Shown here one piece after another: positions 9,165 through 18,433 of a DNA stretch of 64,000 nucleotides. The position numbers and the translations under genes are program-made. Position 1 is the first letter of the stretch. Every line of letters begins with the position of its first letter. Location: assembly GCF_037478005.1 (NCBI RefSeq), contig NZ_CP144164.1, forward strand, positions 1,674,001 through 1,738,000, read 5' to 3'. The notes under the pieces were generated by a model, which worked only from the letters and a program-made list of their open reading frames with translations, was not told the origin of the DNA and made no database searches. The stretch is from Alteromonas sp. M12 (GTDB lineage Bacteria; Pseudomonadota; Gammaproteobacteria; Enterobacterales; Alteromonadaceae).

Positions 9165-9390
9165 TTTAGTTGTGTCGTTGCCAAAACAGCTATGTAATAA
9201 AAGTACGCTTGGTTGAGGCCCTTTGCCGGCAGCTTGATAAATTAAACCTGACATTTTTTTGCCGTCAGATTCAAAGATTAATTCTTTACAGCTCGCTGCA
9301 TCATTACTAAGTGACTTTGCATAAGTGAGGTGGGACAAAGCTCAATAAAACTAACTTGCAGAGCAGAGGTGTTTGTGTAAAGTGTTTCAT
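9156..9390 (-). pseudogene. Truncated, frameshifted exported dienelactone-hydrolase-like gene
   Basis: On the minus strand an ATG at 9390, preceded by a good ribosome site (AAGGGAAG), begins MKHFTQTPLLCKLVLLSF, a signal-peptide-like N-terminus. That frame stops soon afterwards. One base out of frame the sequence continues as SHLTYAKSLSND and then SCKELIFESDGKKMSGLIYQ with PSVLLLHSCFGN, which resembles the first strands and oxyanion-loop region (LLLHGxxG) of dienelactone-hydrolase-family enzymes, with the HG changed to HS. The frame ends at 9156 in the terminator stem, so only about 75 of the expected 250 or more residues remain. I read it as a decayed gene with a frameshift near 9335 and a lost 3' part. 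Confidence 0.65.
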
Positions 9391-9568
9391 GAACTTCCCT
9401 TGTTGATATTGAAGTGGCCAATATCATATGCTGGATAATAACGAATTATCTTATTCAATATTTACACATATTAGAATGAACCAAAAAACAATTGATCGCG
9501 GCTATTGTCTTGATTGTGATAAGTTGATGGCGTTGGCTAATGTGAGTTTCAAAGAATCCCATTCACAT

Positions 9569-11380
9569 CTACTTAGAAAGTTGAGGCTCTGGCTGACTTT
9601 GATTACGGCCGTTTTGTTTCGCAAGATAGAGTTGTTTATCAGCTCGACTAATTAACATTTCCAAATTGTCCTCAGCTGCTGGAACCATAGATGCGTAGCC
9701 CACACTTAAAGTAATATACGGATGGTCCTGTAGATCATCGCGCGGAATGTTTTCTGTAATTACTGCTTGGCGAATTTTTTCTGCTATTTCCCACGCGCCT
9801 TTTTCATCAGTTTGCGGCAATACCAATATAAATTCTTCGCCACCGTAACGGGCAAGTAAGTCGGTAGGACGTTGAATTTGCTTTAGAATACAAGTTGCCA
9901 CTCGAATCAGAGCGGAATCACCATGTTGATGACCATAGTTGTCGTTGAACGCTTTAAACTGATCAACATCACATAAAATAATTGCCAAAGGGGTTTGTTG
10001 ACGCAACGCCAAGGCCCATTGAAGTGCATAGGTTTCATCGAAAACTCTTCGATTAGCAATGCCGGTCAGAGGATCTCGCTGAGAAAGCGCGAGTAATCTT
10101 GCATTTGCGTTTTCTAGTTCTATGGTGCGTTCAGCCACCCGTTGTTCAAGCTCAGCTATCGATTGGAGTTGAGCTCCTGCCAAACGAGCTAAGCTTGCCG
10201 ACAAGCCTCGAACTTCCGGTATAAAACTTTGTTGAAAAGGCGCTTTTTGTAATTCACTCAAGGCTCCGTCTAGGGCCATATTACTTATATTTTCTATTGG
10301 TTTGGCAATCAGTTTAGTTAGTGCTGCTCCTAGCGCAACCATGGACAATAAGGTCACTATCATCAGAATAATCGTGTTTGAGGTCTTACCTTGAATCACT
10401 GAAATGGTCACGTCAAGAGGTTGTAAAACAGCTAATTGCCATACTTTTCCATAACCTAGTTGAATATCTTTCAGTGTTAAAAGGTAATCGCGACCTTGTA
10501 TCTCGATAAGTTGTTCTGAAGATTGGTAATGCTGATATGTCGCCAACTTTTTTAAAACAGTGCTAGGGTGGTTACTCAGCGTAAAACGTGTATTTTTTTG
10601 CGGATCGGCTAGCAAATAATGCTGGCTAGAAGAGGCAAGTAGAGTGCCGTCTTGTTCAAACAAGATGGCGATACTGTCGTTATTTAATTTGAGTTTATTT
10701 ATATATTCATTTAGGCGCTCTAAGCTAAAGTCAACGGCGGCAACGGCAATTACCTCGCCTTGTTTATTGGTAACTGCTTGCGAGAAACTAATCGCGTATT
10801 TTTCCCCTTCGAGATACTGATAAACATTGCCCCAACAAGGTATTTTGGTTTGGGTTACCGCACAACGCATAAACGGCCGTAGTCGCGGGTCGTAGGGACC
10901 AATGTCTTTAGTCTGTTTATTTGGCAAGTCTTGATCATTTATTGAAAAGCCTTGCAGGTGGCCATCACTATTCAATATGTTTGTGGCAATTTCTAAGGAG
11001 TTGCTATTTAGAGGTGGTCTGGAGGCCGCGATGTAACGTCCATCATTAAAAGCTAAGGTAACAAAGTTAAGCTGATCAGACTGGCGTAATTGACTAAGTA
11101 GCCAAGGAGAATTGTGAATTGGTTTATCGCTGGAAAGAACCCCCTTTTTTAATGCTTGTGCATTATTTAATACCAAAGCAGGCATCATTTCTGTCATATT
11201 ATTAATATAATTTTCGACATGTTGAGTAATTAACTCATTGAAGGCGTGGGCCATTTCCAACGCAACTGCGCGATTATTGTTGTATGACACCGCAGCGAAA
11301 ACAACAGTTGCAATGATAAGCAAACATGTAAAGGGCACTATGATTAAAATGCGTAACGGTAATGAGCGCGGTATTTTCAT
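9569..11380 (-). CDS. Membrane-bound diguanylate cyclase with periplasmic Cache-type sensor
   Basis: A 603-residue GGDEF protein making cyclic di-GMP. One membrane helix lies at about residues 10-31 and a second near 332-355, bracketing a roughly 300-residue periplasmic region that looks like a double Cache sensor (FAYNDGRY-type blocks, YDPRLRPFMRCA, VDFSLERLNEYI). A HAMP-like linker and coiled coil follow, then the GGDEF domain. The active site is RYGGEEF near residue 510, and an intact RPTD inhibitory site lies five residues before it, so it is probably catalytically active and product-inhibited. It stands alone. The ligand is not evident; two cysteines sit in the sensor (RCAVTQTKIPCW). Confidence 0.92.
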   Translation of the reverse strand: MKIPRSLPLRILIIVPFTCLLIIATVVFAAVSYNNNRAVALEMAHAFNELITQHVENYINNMTEMMPALVLNNAQALKKGVLSSDKPIHNSPWLLSQLRQSDQLNFVTLAFNDGRYIAASRPPLNSNSLEIATNILNSDGHLQGFSINDQDLPNKQTKDIGPYDPRLRPFMRCAVTQTKIPCWGNVYQYLEGEKYAISFSQAVTNKQGEVIAVAAVDFSLERLNEYINKLKLNNDSIAILFEQDGTLLASSSQHYLLADPQKNTRFTLSNHPSTVLKKLATYQHYQSSEQLIEIQGRDYLLTLKDIQLGYGKVWQLAVLQPLDVTISVIQGKTSNTIILMIVTLLSMVALGAALTKLIAKPIENISNMALDGALSELQKAPFQQSFIPEVRGLSASLARLAGAQLQSIAELEQRVAERTIELENANARLLALSQRDPLTGIANRRVFDETYALQWALALRQQTPLAIILCDVDQFKAFNDNYGHQHGDSALIRVATCILKQIQRPTDLLARYGGEEFILVLPQTDEKGAWEIAEKIRQAVITENIPRDDLQDHPYITLSVGYASMVPAAEDNLEMLISRADKQLYLAKQNGRNQSQPEPQLSK

Positions 11381-11909
11381 AAAAATTTTTATCTTTGTGC
11401 AACTAAGGTAAATCTAAAAGGTTGGCTATGATATGAATTCCCTGTATTTACGAATAAGTATGGGGATTCTCGACAGCATTAATTTTGTGCTCAATAATTA
11501 TACTATTACTTAAGGGCAAATATGTTATGGGGTATTAAGTGTAAGTATGAATGCGGCGATTTTATCACTACATAAATAAGAATGGACAGCACAACATGCT
11601 TTTTATTAAATTAACAACAACGGAAACATGAACACAGTAAAAAAGCGTTTGCGGCTGATAAGAACTCCATACACGTTAACTTTTAACGTTAGGTACTTGT
11701 TTTTGATTCAGACAGAATAGCGAAATTCCAGACAAACAATATTATACATTAGTTGAATAGCGTTGTTTTGCAACAGTACATTCGCTATCAAATAAATCGT
11801 TTGTCATCGACAATACATATATTTGAGGATCGATAATACGTATGACGGGTTTTGAGTTGATTGATGATGTTGTTGGGTTTCAATCACTAAATTAATCAAT
11901 AAATTTAGT
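11381..11909. other. Intergenic region, 529 bp, no gene seen
   Basis: I see no supported coding frame. It holds an ACGTTAA-CTT-TTAACGT hairpin at 11673-11689, an imperfect hairpin formed by AATAGCG and CGCTAT around 11755-11792, and an ACTAAATT/AATTTAGT repeat at 11886-11909. The last lies directly after the next minus-strand gene and could be a weak terminator. Both flanking genes are on the minus strand, so the diguanylate cyclase promoter should be here. Confidence 0.4.
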
Positions 11910-14402
11910 TTAAGCCTGCTCAAGTTTTTTGTTGCTAACAGCATTTCTTATTAAGGGGAGCAGCAATAATATAAGCAAGCCTATATTTATCGCACCACTT
12001 CCAGAGCTTGTATCTGTTTCGACATCATCGGCATCCTGAGTTACCACTAATTCTAGCTTAGAGGCCGTTTGGTTGATGGAAATTTGTAAGCCTTGTTCGC
12101 TTAAATCAGCAACGACTAGGTTATCAAACTCACCTGAAATCTGTTCTGCCAACAGCAATTCGAAGGTGTCGCCACTATTTAAACTGAGGTTATCCGACAA
12201 GCTTACTTGCAGTGTTCCTGCCAACGTGGCAATTGCACCAACATCTATTGATGTATAACTTACTCCTCGTTCTGCTCCTTCAATTTCTATGTGAAGTGAA
12301 CTATTTTCAGTTAAATTCATGTTGCCTTGAATGGTCAATAGGCTTGGCTCATCAGCTAACTGTATATCGCCATTAAAAGTGACGGTGCCATCACCTTGAA
12401 TCATTTCTTTTCCTATAAAACTCGAGAGAAAATGTAAATTACTTGCCCCATTAACGGTAATCACTCCTTTGTTGGTCGTCTCAGCGGATATCGTTAACGA
12501 TTGATTTGCTAATACCTCTATTAGACCTTCATTTAACACCACTGAATCTAAGCTACCTTGTCCAAAAATGCTTGAACCAATATGCACTGTCAAACCTTCA
12601 GTCACGCTCAAAATACTATCTTGCAGAGTAATATGAACACTGCCGGCACTGCCACCTAAAGTAAGTGATTTGATTGTTGTGTCGGCAATGGGACCTAGTA
12701 TGTCGATATTCTGTTCAGGATTGATAATCACATCGGTAAATTGGTCAGGTAAGCCTCCAAAATGCCAACGTGACACATCATCCCAGTCTCCTTCTTCAAC
12801 ATCGGTTCGCCAACCAAAATCCGGTGTCCAAGCAAGAATCCCTTGATGACCATCCTCATATCTTACTTTGTATGCCACTGTACCTGTATCGCTTAAACCA
12901 TTCGCTGGACCAACAGGATTATTATTAAAAAAAATCTCACTGATAACTTTACCGTTATGTTCTCGTCCTTCACGTTCTATGGTTTCATAATGAATACCAT
13001 CAGTGATAATCAAAATATCTTCGGTGCGTAAATAAGGGCCTTCATCATCGAACACTTCTTCTAAAGCTAAATCGGCCTGAAATACCACTAAGCCATTATT
13101 GTTTATTGCCGGATCTTTAAAGTTTCGCAAAGTGCCGTCTTCATAGCTCATGTGTTTTCTTGCTATTTCGATCACCTCTGTTTCTGATGCTCTAAACACC
13201 CCGTCAATTTGCGAAGTTTCTGTTAATAAATCGACGATTAGCGCAAATTGCCCTAAATCGTTCAAAGCGGCACGTGGTTTAGCTGAAAAGCGGCTAAGTA
13301 AGTCGCCGTATGTGGCAGTGCCATCGGGGGTTGTTTGCCCTTTTAGTAAAATCATTTTGGTTGATAAGGTGTCGGCTAAGAACAATCCTGAGCCGTTGGC
13401 TAAACCGTTTTCATCTCGTAACAACGCCTTAAAGCCTATTTGCTGATGATTATTAATGCGAGCATCATATAATTCAGAAAAATAGCGATTTTCTATTTCA
13501 CCGGTGGGAGCTATGTCACCTTCATGGACAACAAGGGAGTAGCTGGTGCCGGAAACTTTATATAAACCTGAATTGTTATAGTCGTCTTCTGAGTCATTTA
13601 AACCGGAAAATACTCCGTCGCCATAATCGTTAGTTTGTAGCCCGGCAGGGTGGGTTAAAACCCCACCATTTGCGGGATCACCTTTACGGACAAGTTCGAC
13701 AATTGAGTTGTCGTTAAAACGTTTAAAGTACGCTGTATTGTCTAGTGTGTCATTTTCAGTATTGTTTAATGCGGAAAAAAATATGACGTTATTGTTGCTG
13801 CTAATCCCAGCTAAACTAGCGATATTAAATTCACGGTATTCTCCATTAGATGATGGGACAGTAGCGCCTGCCTCGGCAACAAGAACAAAGGAGTTTACTG
13901 ATTCAACAGCAATAATTGAATTACCCAGGTCGTTAGAACCCGGCACCAAAGGTAACATCAAGGCCAAATTCGTAAAATCGCCAGCTGCTGAGTAACTTGG
14001 AGCTGGCGTATTGGTAATTTTAAAAGCGCTCGAAATATACAGATCGTTGAGATGAAACGAGCGATCACCAACGGTCAGAAATTGATTTTCTCTTACAACC
14101 TCTTCAAGCGTCAGCACCACTGGACCAAGGGTTCGGGGCACAAACATTCGATAAATTCCAGTATCATCGTTTTCACCTTCGCTGGTATTAATTAAACGAC
14201 TAGTAAATACCACCTCGTTGAAAGAATTAATTGTCGCACCTAAAAAGATATTAAATTGGCCATTATCCCCTGGCACAGTCTGTTCGGTTTGCGCAATTGT
14301 CTGTGTGGAACTTGCTAAACTAGATTGGCTTAGCATGATGCTCAAAAGGCTGGCTATACTGAATATCGAACAAGCTTGATGTTTAAAATTCCATTTCTGC
14401 AT
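11910..14402 (-). CDS. Exported NxxGxxxF-repeat protein with GlyGly-CTERM-like sorting tail
   Basis: An 830-residue surface protein. An N-terminal signal peptide (SIASLLSIMLSQSSLASS) is followed by at least seven degenerate copies of an N-x2-G/x-x3-F unit (NSFNEVVF, SSNNNVIFF, NDYGDGVF, NNHQQIGF, NDLGQFAL, NNNGLVVF, SDTGTVAY), as in the choice-of-anchor NxxGxxxF family. A pattern of short beta-strands with ADTTIKSLTLGGSAGS follows, resembling a beta-helix. The C-terminus is SGSGAINIGLLILLLLP followed by basic residues, which resembles the GlyGly-CTERM signal processed by rhombosortase. Function is unknown; adhesion or an extracellular matrix role is only a guess. It is divergent from the CadC-like regulator at 14768. 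Confidence 0.8.
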   Translation of the reverse strand: MQKWNFKHQACSIFSIASLLSIMLSQSSLASSTQTIAQTEQTVPGDNGQFNIFLGATINSFNEVVFTSRLINTSEGENDDTGIYRMFVPRTLGPVVLTLEEVVRENQFLTVGDRSFHLNDLYISSAFKITNTPAPSYSAAGDFTNLALMLPLVPGSNDLGNSIIAVESVNSFVLVAEAGATVPSSNGEYREFNIASLAGISSNNNVIFFSALNNTENDTLDNTAYFKRFNDNSIVELVRKGDPANGGVLTHPAGLQTNDYGDGVFSGLNDSEDDYNNSGLYKVSGTSYSLVVHEGDIAPTGEIENRYFSELYDARINNHQQIGFKALLRDENGLANGSGLFLADTLSTKMILLKGQTTPDGTATYGDLLSRFSAKPRAALNDLGQFALIVDLLTETSQIDGVFRASETEVIEIARKHMSYEDGTLRNFKDPAINNNGLVVFQADLALEEVFDDEGPYLRTEDILIITDGIHYETIEREGREHNGKVISEIFFNNNPVGPANGLSDTGTVAYKVRYEDGHQGILAWTPDFGWRTDVEEGDWDDVSRWHFGGLPDQFTDVIINPEQNIDILGPIADTTIKSLTLGGSAGSVHITLQDSILSVTEGLTVHIGSSIFGQGSLDSVVLNEGLIEVLANQSLTISAETTNKGVITVNGASNLHFLSSFIGKEMIQGDGTVTFNGDIQLADEPSLLTIQGNMNLTENSSLHIEIEGAERGVSYTSIDVGAIATLAGTLQVSLSDNLSLNSGDTFELLLAEQISGEFDNLVVADLSEQGLQISINQTASKLELVVTQDADDVETDTSSGSGAINIGLLILLLLPLIRNAVSNKKLEQA

Positions 14403-14767
14403 AATTTTATCTAACGTGATATTGGCTTACTTAAAAGTGTAATAGATAGCTGCGTGTATTGATTGAATGTATCCACGGATTTTTAGTATTCCCAACACTC
14501 AATTTTCAATTTTCACTACGCAGTTTAGGGTAAGTTGAATCTAATCAAAGTGACTGGATATTGATTATGTGAGCAATAGAGTTACGAATCAGATACGCTA
14601 GCTGCTTTTATTTGTCTATTGAACAGGCTTTATTTATCCTAAATCAATGTTAAATTTCAGCGCGATTAGGAGTCATTGGGCATTCTTTTTCTACCCCAAT
14701 AGATTAAAACCATTGGCTAATATTTATGGATTATAATTAGTAAATCGGCGAACCTAAGGAGAGGGGG
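14403..14767. promoter_or_regulatory. Divergent promoter region, no gene seen
   Basis: A 365-bp AT-rich gap separating two divergent genes, so it must hold both promoters. I found no clear operator palindrome. The ribosome site AAGGAG for the plus-strand regulator is at 14757-14762. Confidence 0.4.
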
Positions 14768-16336
14768 ATGATCTATCAATTTAATGACTATCAATTAGAT
14801 ACTGAAAAAGTAGAACTCAGGTGCAGAGACGTTGTGATTGCCGTTGAGCCACAGGTATTCTGTTTACTGCAAGTGTTAATCGAAAATCGCCATAGAGTTT
14901 TAAGTAAAGATCAACTTATTGACTTAATTTGGCAAGGTAAACCACTGTCAGACTCGGTGGTATCAAGCCGCATTAAATCTACCAGAAAGGCCATCGGTGA
15001 TGATGGTTCCGCCCAAAAACTGATAAAAACAATACACGGTCGCGGATTTCGTTTTGTCGGGGATATTTCCACCTTAGATTTTCAAACTGAACTAGCGACT
15101 GATTCTGTAAAGCCACATCAGCAAGAAATAGACACTGCCTCCATTCAAGACCGCAAACCATCGATTATTGTATTGCCCTTTACCTGTATTCAATCTTCAA
15201 ATGAATTCGCCATATTGCCTGAAGGATTTGTAATCGACATCATTTTAGGTTTATCACGTTTGCGTTGGTTGAAAGTTATCTCCAGGGCAAGTTCATTTCA
15301 ATTTAGTTCCGATGTTCAAAGTGACACCATAGTTTCACATACGGGGGCAAAATATTGTCTTTCAGGTTGCATAGAAAGGGTGAACAAAAAACTGACGTTG
15401 ACCATAGAGCTGAGTAATTTGCTAAGCCAAGACGTGATTTGGATTGAGCGAATAGAAGGCAAGCTAGATGATATTCATCAAATGCGTACAGATATTGTCA
15501 ATAAAGCCGTGGCAACATTAGAGGTACAAATATCGACTAATGAAGCGCAAATTGCACAACTTTCACCGATTGAAAATTTGGATGCTTGGGCGGCGTATCA
15601 TTTAGGCATGGCTCACCTCTATCGTTTTACCCAGCTAGATAATGAGAAAGCCATTAGCTTGTTTACTCGGGCAATTAAATTAGAACCTATGTTCTCTAGG
15701 GCTTACGCAGGTTTGTCGAGTTGTCAGTATCAAAATGTATTTAATCGATATTCTGGATGCGATCCAGTTCTTGAAGCCGTTGAGGCGAAAAGAAGTGCGC
15801 AGCGAAGCATTGAACTTGATCCCCTAGATGCATTTGCTAATTTTGCCATGGGCCGTTGTTTTTGGTTGAGTGAGGGGCCTGAAGATAGTTTGCCTTGGCT
15901 AGAACGTTCGCTTTCAATTAACCCCAATTTTGCGCAAGCGTATTATTCCCATGGCTTAGCTTCTGTGATGTCTAATAATGCTAACGATGCAAAGCAAGAT
16001 GCTTCCCAAGCTATAGAGCTCAGCCCATTAGATCCGTTTTTATATGGATTTTATGGTGTTAGGGCATTCTCATATATTTCTTCTGGAGATTATGAAAATG
16101 CGCGAATATGGGCTAATCATGCGGTTAGGCAACCCGGCGCTTTATTTTTGATGGATATTTTAGCAACAGTGGCTAATTCGTTAGCTGGACATGAAAAAGA
16201 AGCCGCTTTCTGGGCTGCTAGAGCCAAAAAGAAAAGGCCAGATCTGGCCCATGATTATTTTTTTAGGGTACTTCCATTTACCCAAGGAGTCACTCGCGAA
16301 CGGATAAATCAGGCACTGAACAAGCATAACCTATAA
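14768..16336 (+). CDS. CadC/OmpR-type winged-helix regulator with TPR domain
   Basis: A 522-residue soluble regulator. Residues 1-100 form an OmpR/PhoB-type winged helix (VEPQVFCLLQVLIENRHRV, LIDLIWQGKPLSDSVVSSRI, IKTIHGRGFRFVG). Residues 130-260 resemble a TolB/adenylate-cyclase-associated module (IVLPFTCIQSS, YCLSGCIERVNKKLTL). Residues 265-510 carry tetratricopeptide-like repeats (AISLFTRAIKLEPMFSRAYAGL, SIELDPLDAFANF). It has no CadC-type membrane helix, so it senses a cytoplasmic signal or partner. The ATG at 14768 has AAGGAG seven bases upstream. Its divergent neighbour, the NxxGxxxF protein, is the obvious candidate target. Confidence 0.85.
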   Translation: MIYQFNDYQLDTEKVELRCRDVVIAVEPQVFCLLQVLIENRHRVLSKDQLIDLIWQGKPLSDSVVSSRIKSTRKAIGDDGSAQKLIKTIHGRGFRFVGDISTLDFQTELATDSVKPHQQEIDTASIQDRKPSIIVLPFTCIQSSNEFAILPEGFVIDIILGLSRLRWLKVISRASSFQFSSDVQSDTIVSHTGAKYCLSGCIERVNKKLTLTIELSNLLSQDVIWIERIEGKLDDIHQMRTDIVNKAVATLEVQISTNEAQIAQLSPIENLDAWAAYHLGMAHLYRFTQLDNEKAISLFTRAIKLEPMFSRAYAGLSSCQYQNVFNRYSGCDPVLEAVEAKRSAQRSIELDPLDAFANFAMGRCFWLSEGPEDSLPWLERSLSINPNFAQAYYSHGLASVMSNNANDAKQDASQAIELSPLDPFLYGFYGVRAFSYISSGDYENARIWANHAVRQPGALFLMDILATVANSLAGHEKEAAFWAARAKKKRPDLAHDYFFRVLPFTQGVTRERINQALNKHNL

Positions 16337-16340
16337 AATG

Positions 16341-17126
16341 TTAATTGCGATGAATTCCCTCAACATGCTGCATAATTGCTTGGTTGACTGCAGCCGGATT
16401 CTGGATAGGCCCCATATGCCCTAAACCATTTAACTGAAGCAGAGAAGCATTTGGCAGTTTCCCCGCCAGTAGATGACTCATGTGTTTTGCTATCTCCACT
16501 GTTTTATCACCAAATATCAGCCTTACAGGACCTGAGTAAGGTTGATATTCAGATGGATATTCAACTTCAAATAAGCCATCTTTAAAGTCTTGGGCGGTAA
16601 TCGTTGCATATTGAGCAAGCTGTTGTTGAGCGTCACTTCGTAAACTTTGCCAATGTCCCTTACCCATCCAAAAGTTAATGAATAATGCCATGGCCTGCAA
16701 AGGTGAGGCATTGGTAACCTTGGTTGCCAGAGTCTGTATTTCATTTAACAATTGAACCCCCTTTTGATCTGTTGCTTGGCGAAATACGTCAAGTGATGTT
16801 GGTTCATAGACTGTGACACTCAAACACTTATTGGGGAAGATTTCAGCTAGTCGCAACGCGAGTGCACCACCAAACGAATGCCCTACTAAATGGACAGGGT
16901 GATTTAACTGAATAAAGTCGTTCAACATAGGTTGCAAACGGGCCGTCAACCCCACACTAGGTGGGCTGAACTGACAGCCGTAACCCGGTAGATTAGGCGA
17001 GATAACCTCACGATAGCCAGAATACGCTTTTCGCAAGGACTGCCACTGCTGTCCTGTGTTCGCCGTCCCATGCAGCGCAATAATGGGACGGGAGTTAAGG
17101 TTTTTGGGAATTTTAGTTTTCGCCAT
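16341..17126 (-). CDS. Alpha/beta hydrolase
   Basis: A 261-residue cytoplasmic alpha/beta hydrolase. The oxyanion strand IIALHG lies at residues 15-20 and the nucleophile elbow GHSFGG puts Ser at about 84. A probable Asp is in FGDKT near 218, and a catalytic His in GLGHMGPIQ near 245. These support an active esterase, lipase or C-C hydrolase, but the substrate cannot be read from sequence. It starts 9 bp after the methyltransferase gene and should be co-transcribed with it, possibly acting on a methylated product. It ends 4 bp from the convergent regulator. Confidence 0.85.
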   Translation of the reverse strand: MAKTKIPKNLNSRPIIALHGTANTGQQWQSLRKAYSGYREVISPNLPGYGCQFSPPSVGLTARLQPMLNDFIQLNHPVHLVGHSFGGALALRLAEIFPNKCLSVTVYEPTSLDVFRQATDQKGVQLLNEIQTLATKVTNASPLQAMALFINFWMGKGHWQSLRSDAQQQLAQYATITAQDFKDGLFEVEYPSEYQPYSGPVRLIFGDKTVEIAKHMSHLLAGKLPNASLLQLNGLGHMGPIQNPAAVNQAIMQHVEGIHRN

Positions 17127-17135
17127 TTTTACTGT

Positions 17136-18188
17136 TTAATCCGGACGATTTGCTTGAATAACAATATTAAATGGCGTGTCAGCGATTTTTTTCACATTCA
17201 CAAAACCGGCTTCTTCAAGGACTTCTGACAAACGTTTTTGGCCAGCTTGCGCACCTAAAGCCAGCCCTACATCTTGAGAAAGTGAACAGGGAGTGCACAC
17301 TGCCGTTGATGCGGCGTAGTACAAGCGACTGACTGGATTAATATTTTCTTCTACAGCATCACCTGCAGCCGGTTCAACTAACAACAAACTGGCCCCAGGT
17401 TTTAGTGATTTTAATGCGTGTTGAGCCGCGCCAACAGGGTCACCCATATCATGTAAACAATCCATGAAACAAATCAAATCAAACCCGATTGATGGATATG
17501 ACTGAGCATCGATAGTTTCAAAAAACGTATTGGACTGAGCAGGCTCAGATGAAGCTCTATCCGTTGCTGTTTTGATAGATTCCAAATGGTTATCAAAGCC
17601 ATAGAACTTCGATTGACGAAATGCATTCGCCATGACTATTGTTGATGCACCATGGCCACAGCCAACATCAGCAACCAAAGCACCTTCTTGCAACTTGGTA
17701 ATGACGCCATCCATTGCCGACAACCAATCATTTATTAAAAAAGACTTATAACCTGGTCGGAAAAGTGATTCGCTGCCACAGAATAAACGATGATGATGAG
17801 CACCCCATGAAATGCCTTCACCTGTTTTAAATACATTTTTAAGTAAGTCTTCGTCATGCCAAAGAGACGCTGCAACTTCAAGGGCAGGTACTAAAAAAAC
17901 AGGACTCTCAGGGTCTGCGAGAACTGGTACATGTGCATCGGGAAGTTGATAGGTTTTATTCGTCTTGTCATAAACAATATATTGTCCAGCCACTTGGTTA
18001 TTAAGCCACTCCCGAACATAACGTTCTGCCAATCCAAGTTTTTCTGAAAGGCTTATGGAAGTATATGGCCCTGAGTAAGCCATAGCTTCATATAATCCCA
18101 ATTTATGACCTAAACTTGTCATTACACCCGACAAAGTGGCGCTCACATCGGTAACCACTTGACCTGCAAATTCTTCAGTAGTTTGCAT
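17136..18188 (-). CDS. SAM-dependent methyltransferase with N-terminal winged-helix domain
   Basis: A 350-residue class I methyltransferase. Residues 1-100 look like the winged-helix dimerisation domain of the Rv2258c/O-methyltransferase group (LGLYEAMAYSGPYTSISLSEKLGL). The SAM-binding motif I is VADVGCGHGAST near residue 170, followed by FYGFDNHLESI and the motif DLICFMDCLHDMGDP, with LLLVEPAAGD after it. The start is supported by AAGGAAAG before the ATG. The acceptor is unknown; small-molecule O- or N-methylation is typical for the fold. It is first in a two-gene operon with the hydrolase. Confidence 0.85.
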   Translation of the reverse strand: MQTTEEFAGQVVTDVSATLSGVMTSLGHKLGLYEAMAYSGPYTSISLSEKLGLAERYVREWLNNQVAGQYIVYDKTNKTYQLPDAHVPVLADPESPVFLVPALEVAASLWHDEDLLKNVFKTGEGISWGAHHHRLFCGSESLFRPGYKSFLINDWLSAMDGVITKLQEGALVADVGCGHGASTIVMANAFRQSKFYGFDNHLESIKTATDRASSEPAQSNTFFETIDAQSYPSIGFDLICFMDCLHDMGDPVGAAQHALKSLKPGASLLLVEPAAGDAVEENINPVSRLYYAASTAVCTPCSLSQDVGLALGAQAGQKRLSEVLEEAGFVNVKKIADTPFNIVIQANRPD

Positions 18189-18433
18189 TTTTGCTTTCCT
18201 TATTTGGTTAAGTTAAAAATTTTATTGTGTTGAAATCACCTAACTAGATTAGGTTAATGGCAATTGGCAAACTTGAAGATCAGCTGATCATTTTATGAAG
18301 AATCGATGGAAAGGGCAGTTAACAGTGTTTTGGGGTTGATAAACAGTATAAATACTGTTGAACACAGCTTCAGCTTTAGTACTAAGAGGTTATACTGAAA
18401 TTATCCGCTATGTAGATATTAAGGTGCCAAACA

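Noticed and set aside
13150..13446. A 98-residue plus-strand frame inside the NxxGxxxF gene
   Set aside because: It is antisense to a well-supported protein and has no protein-like features or ribosome site.
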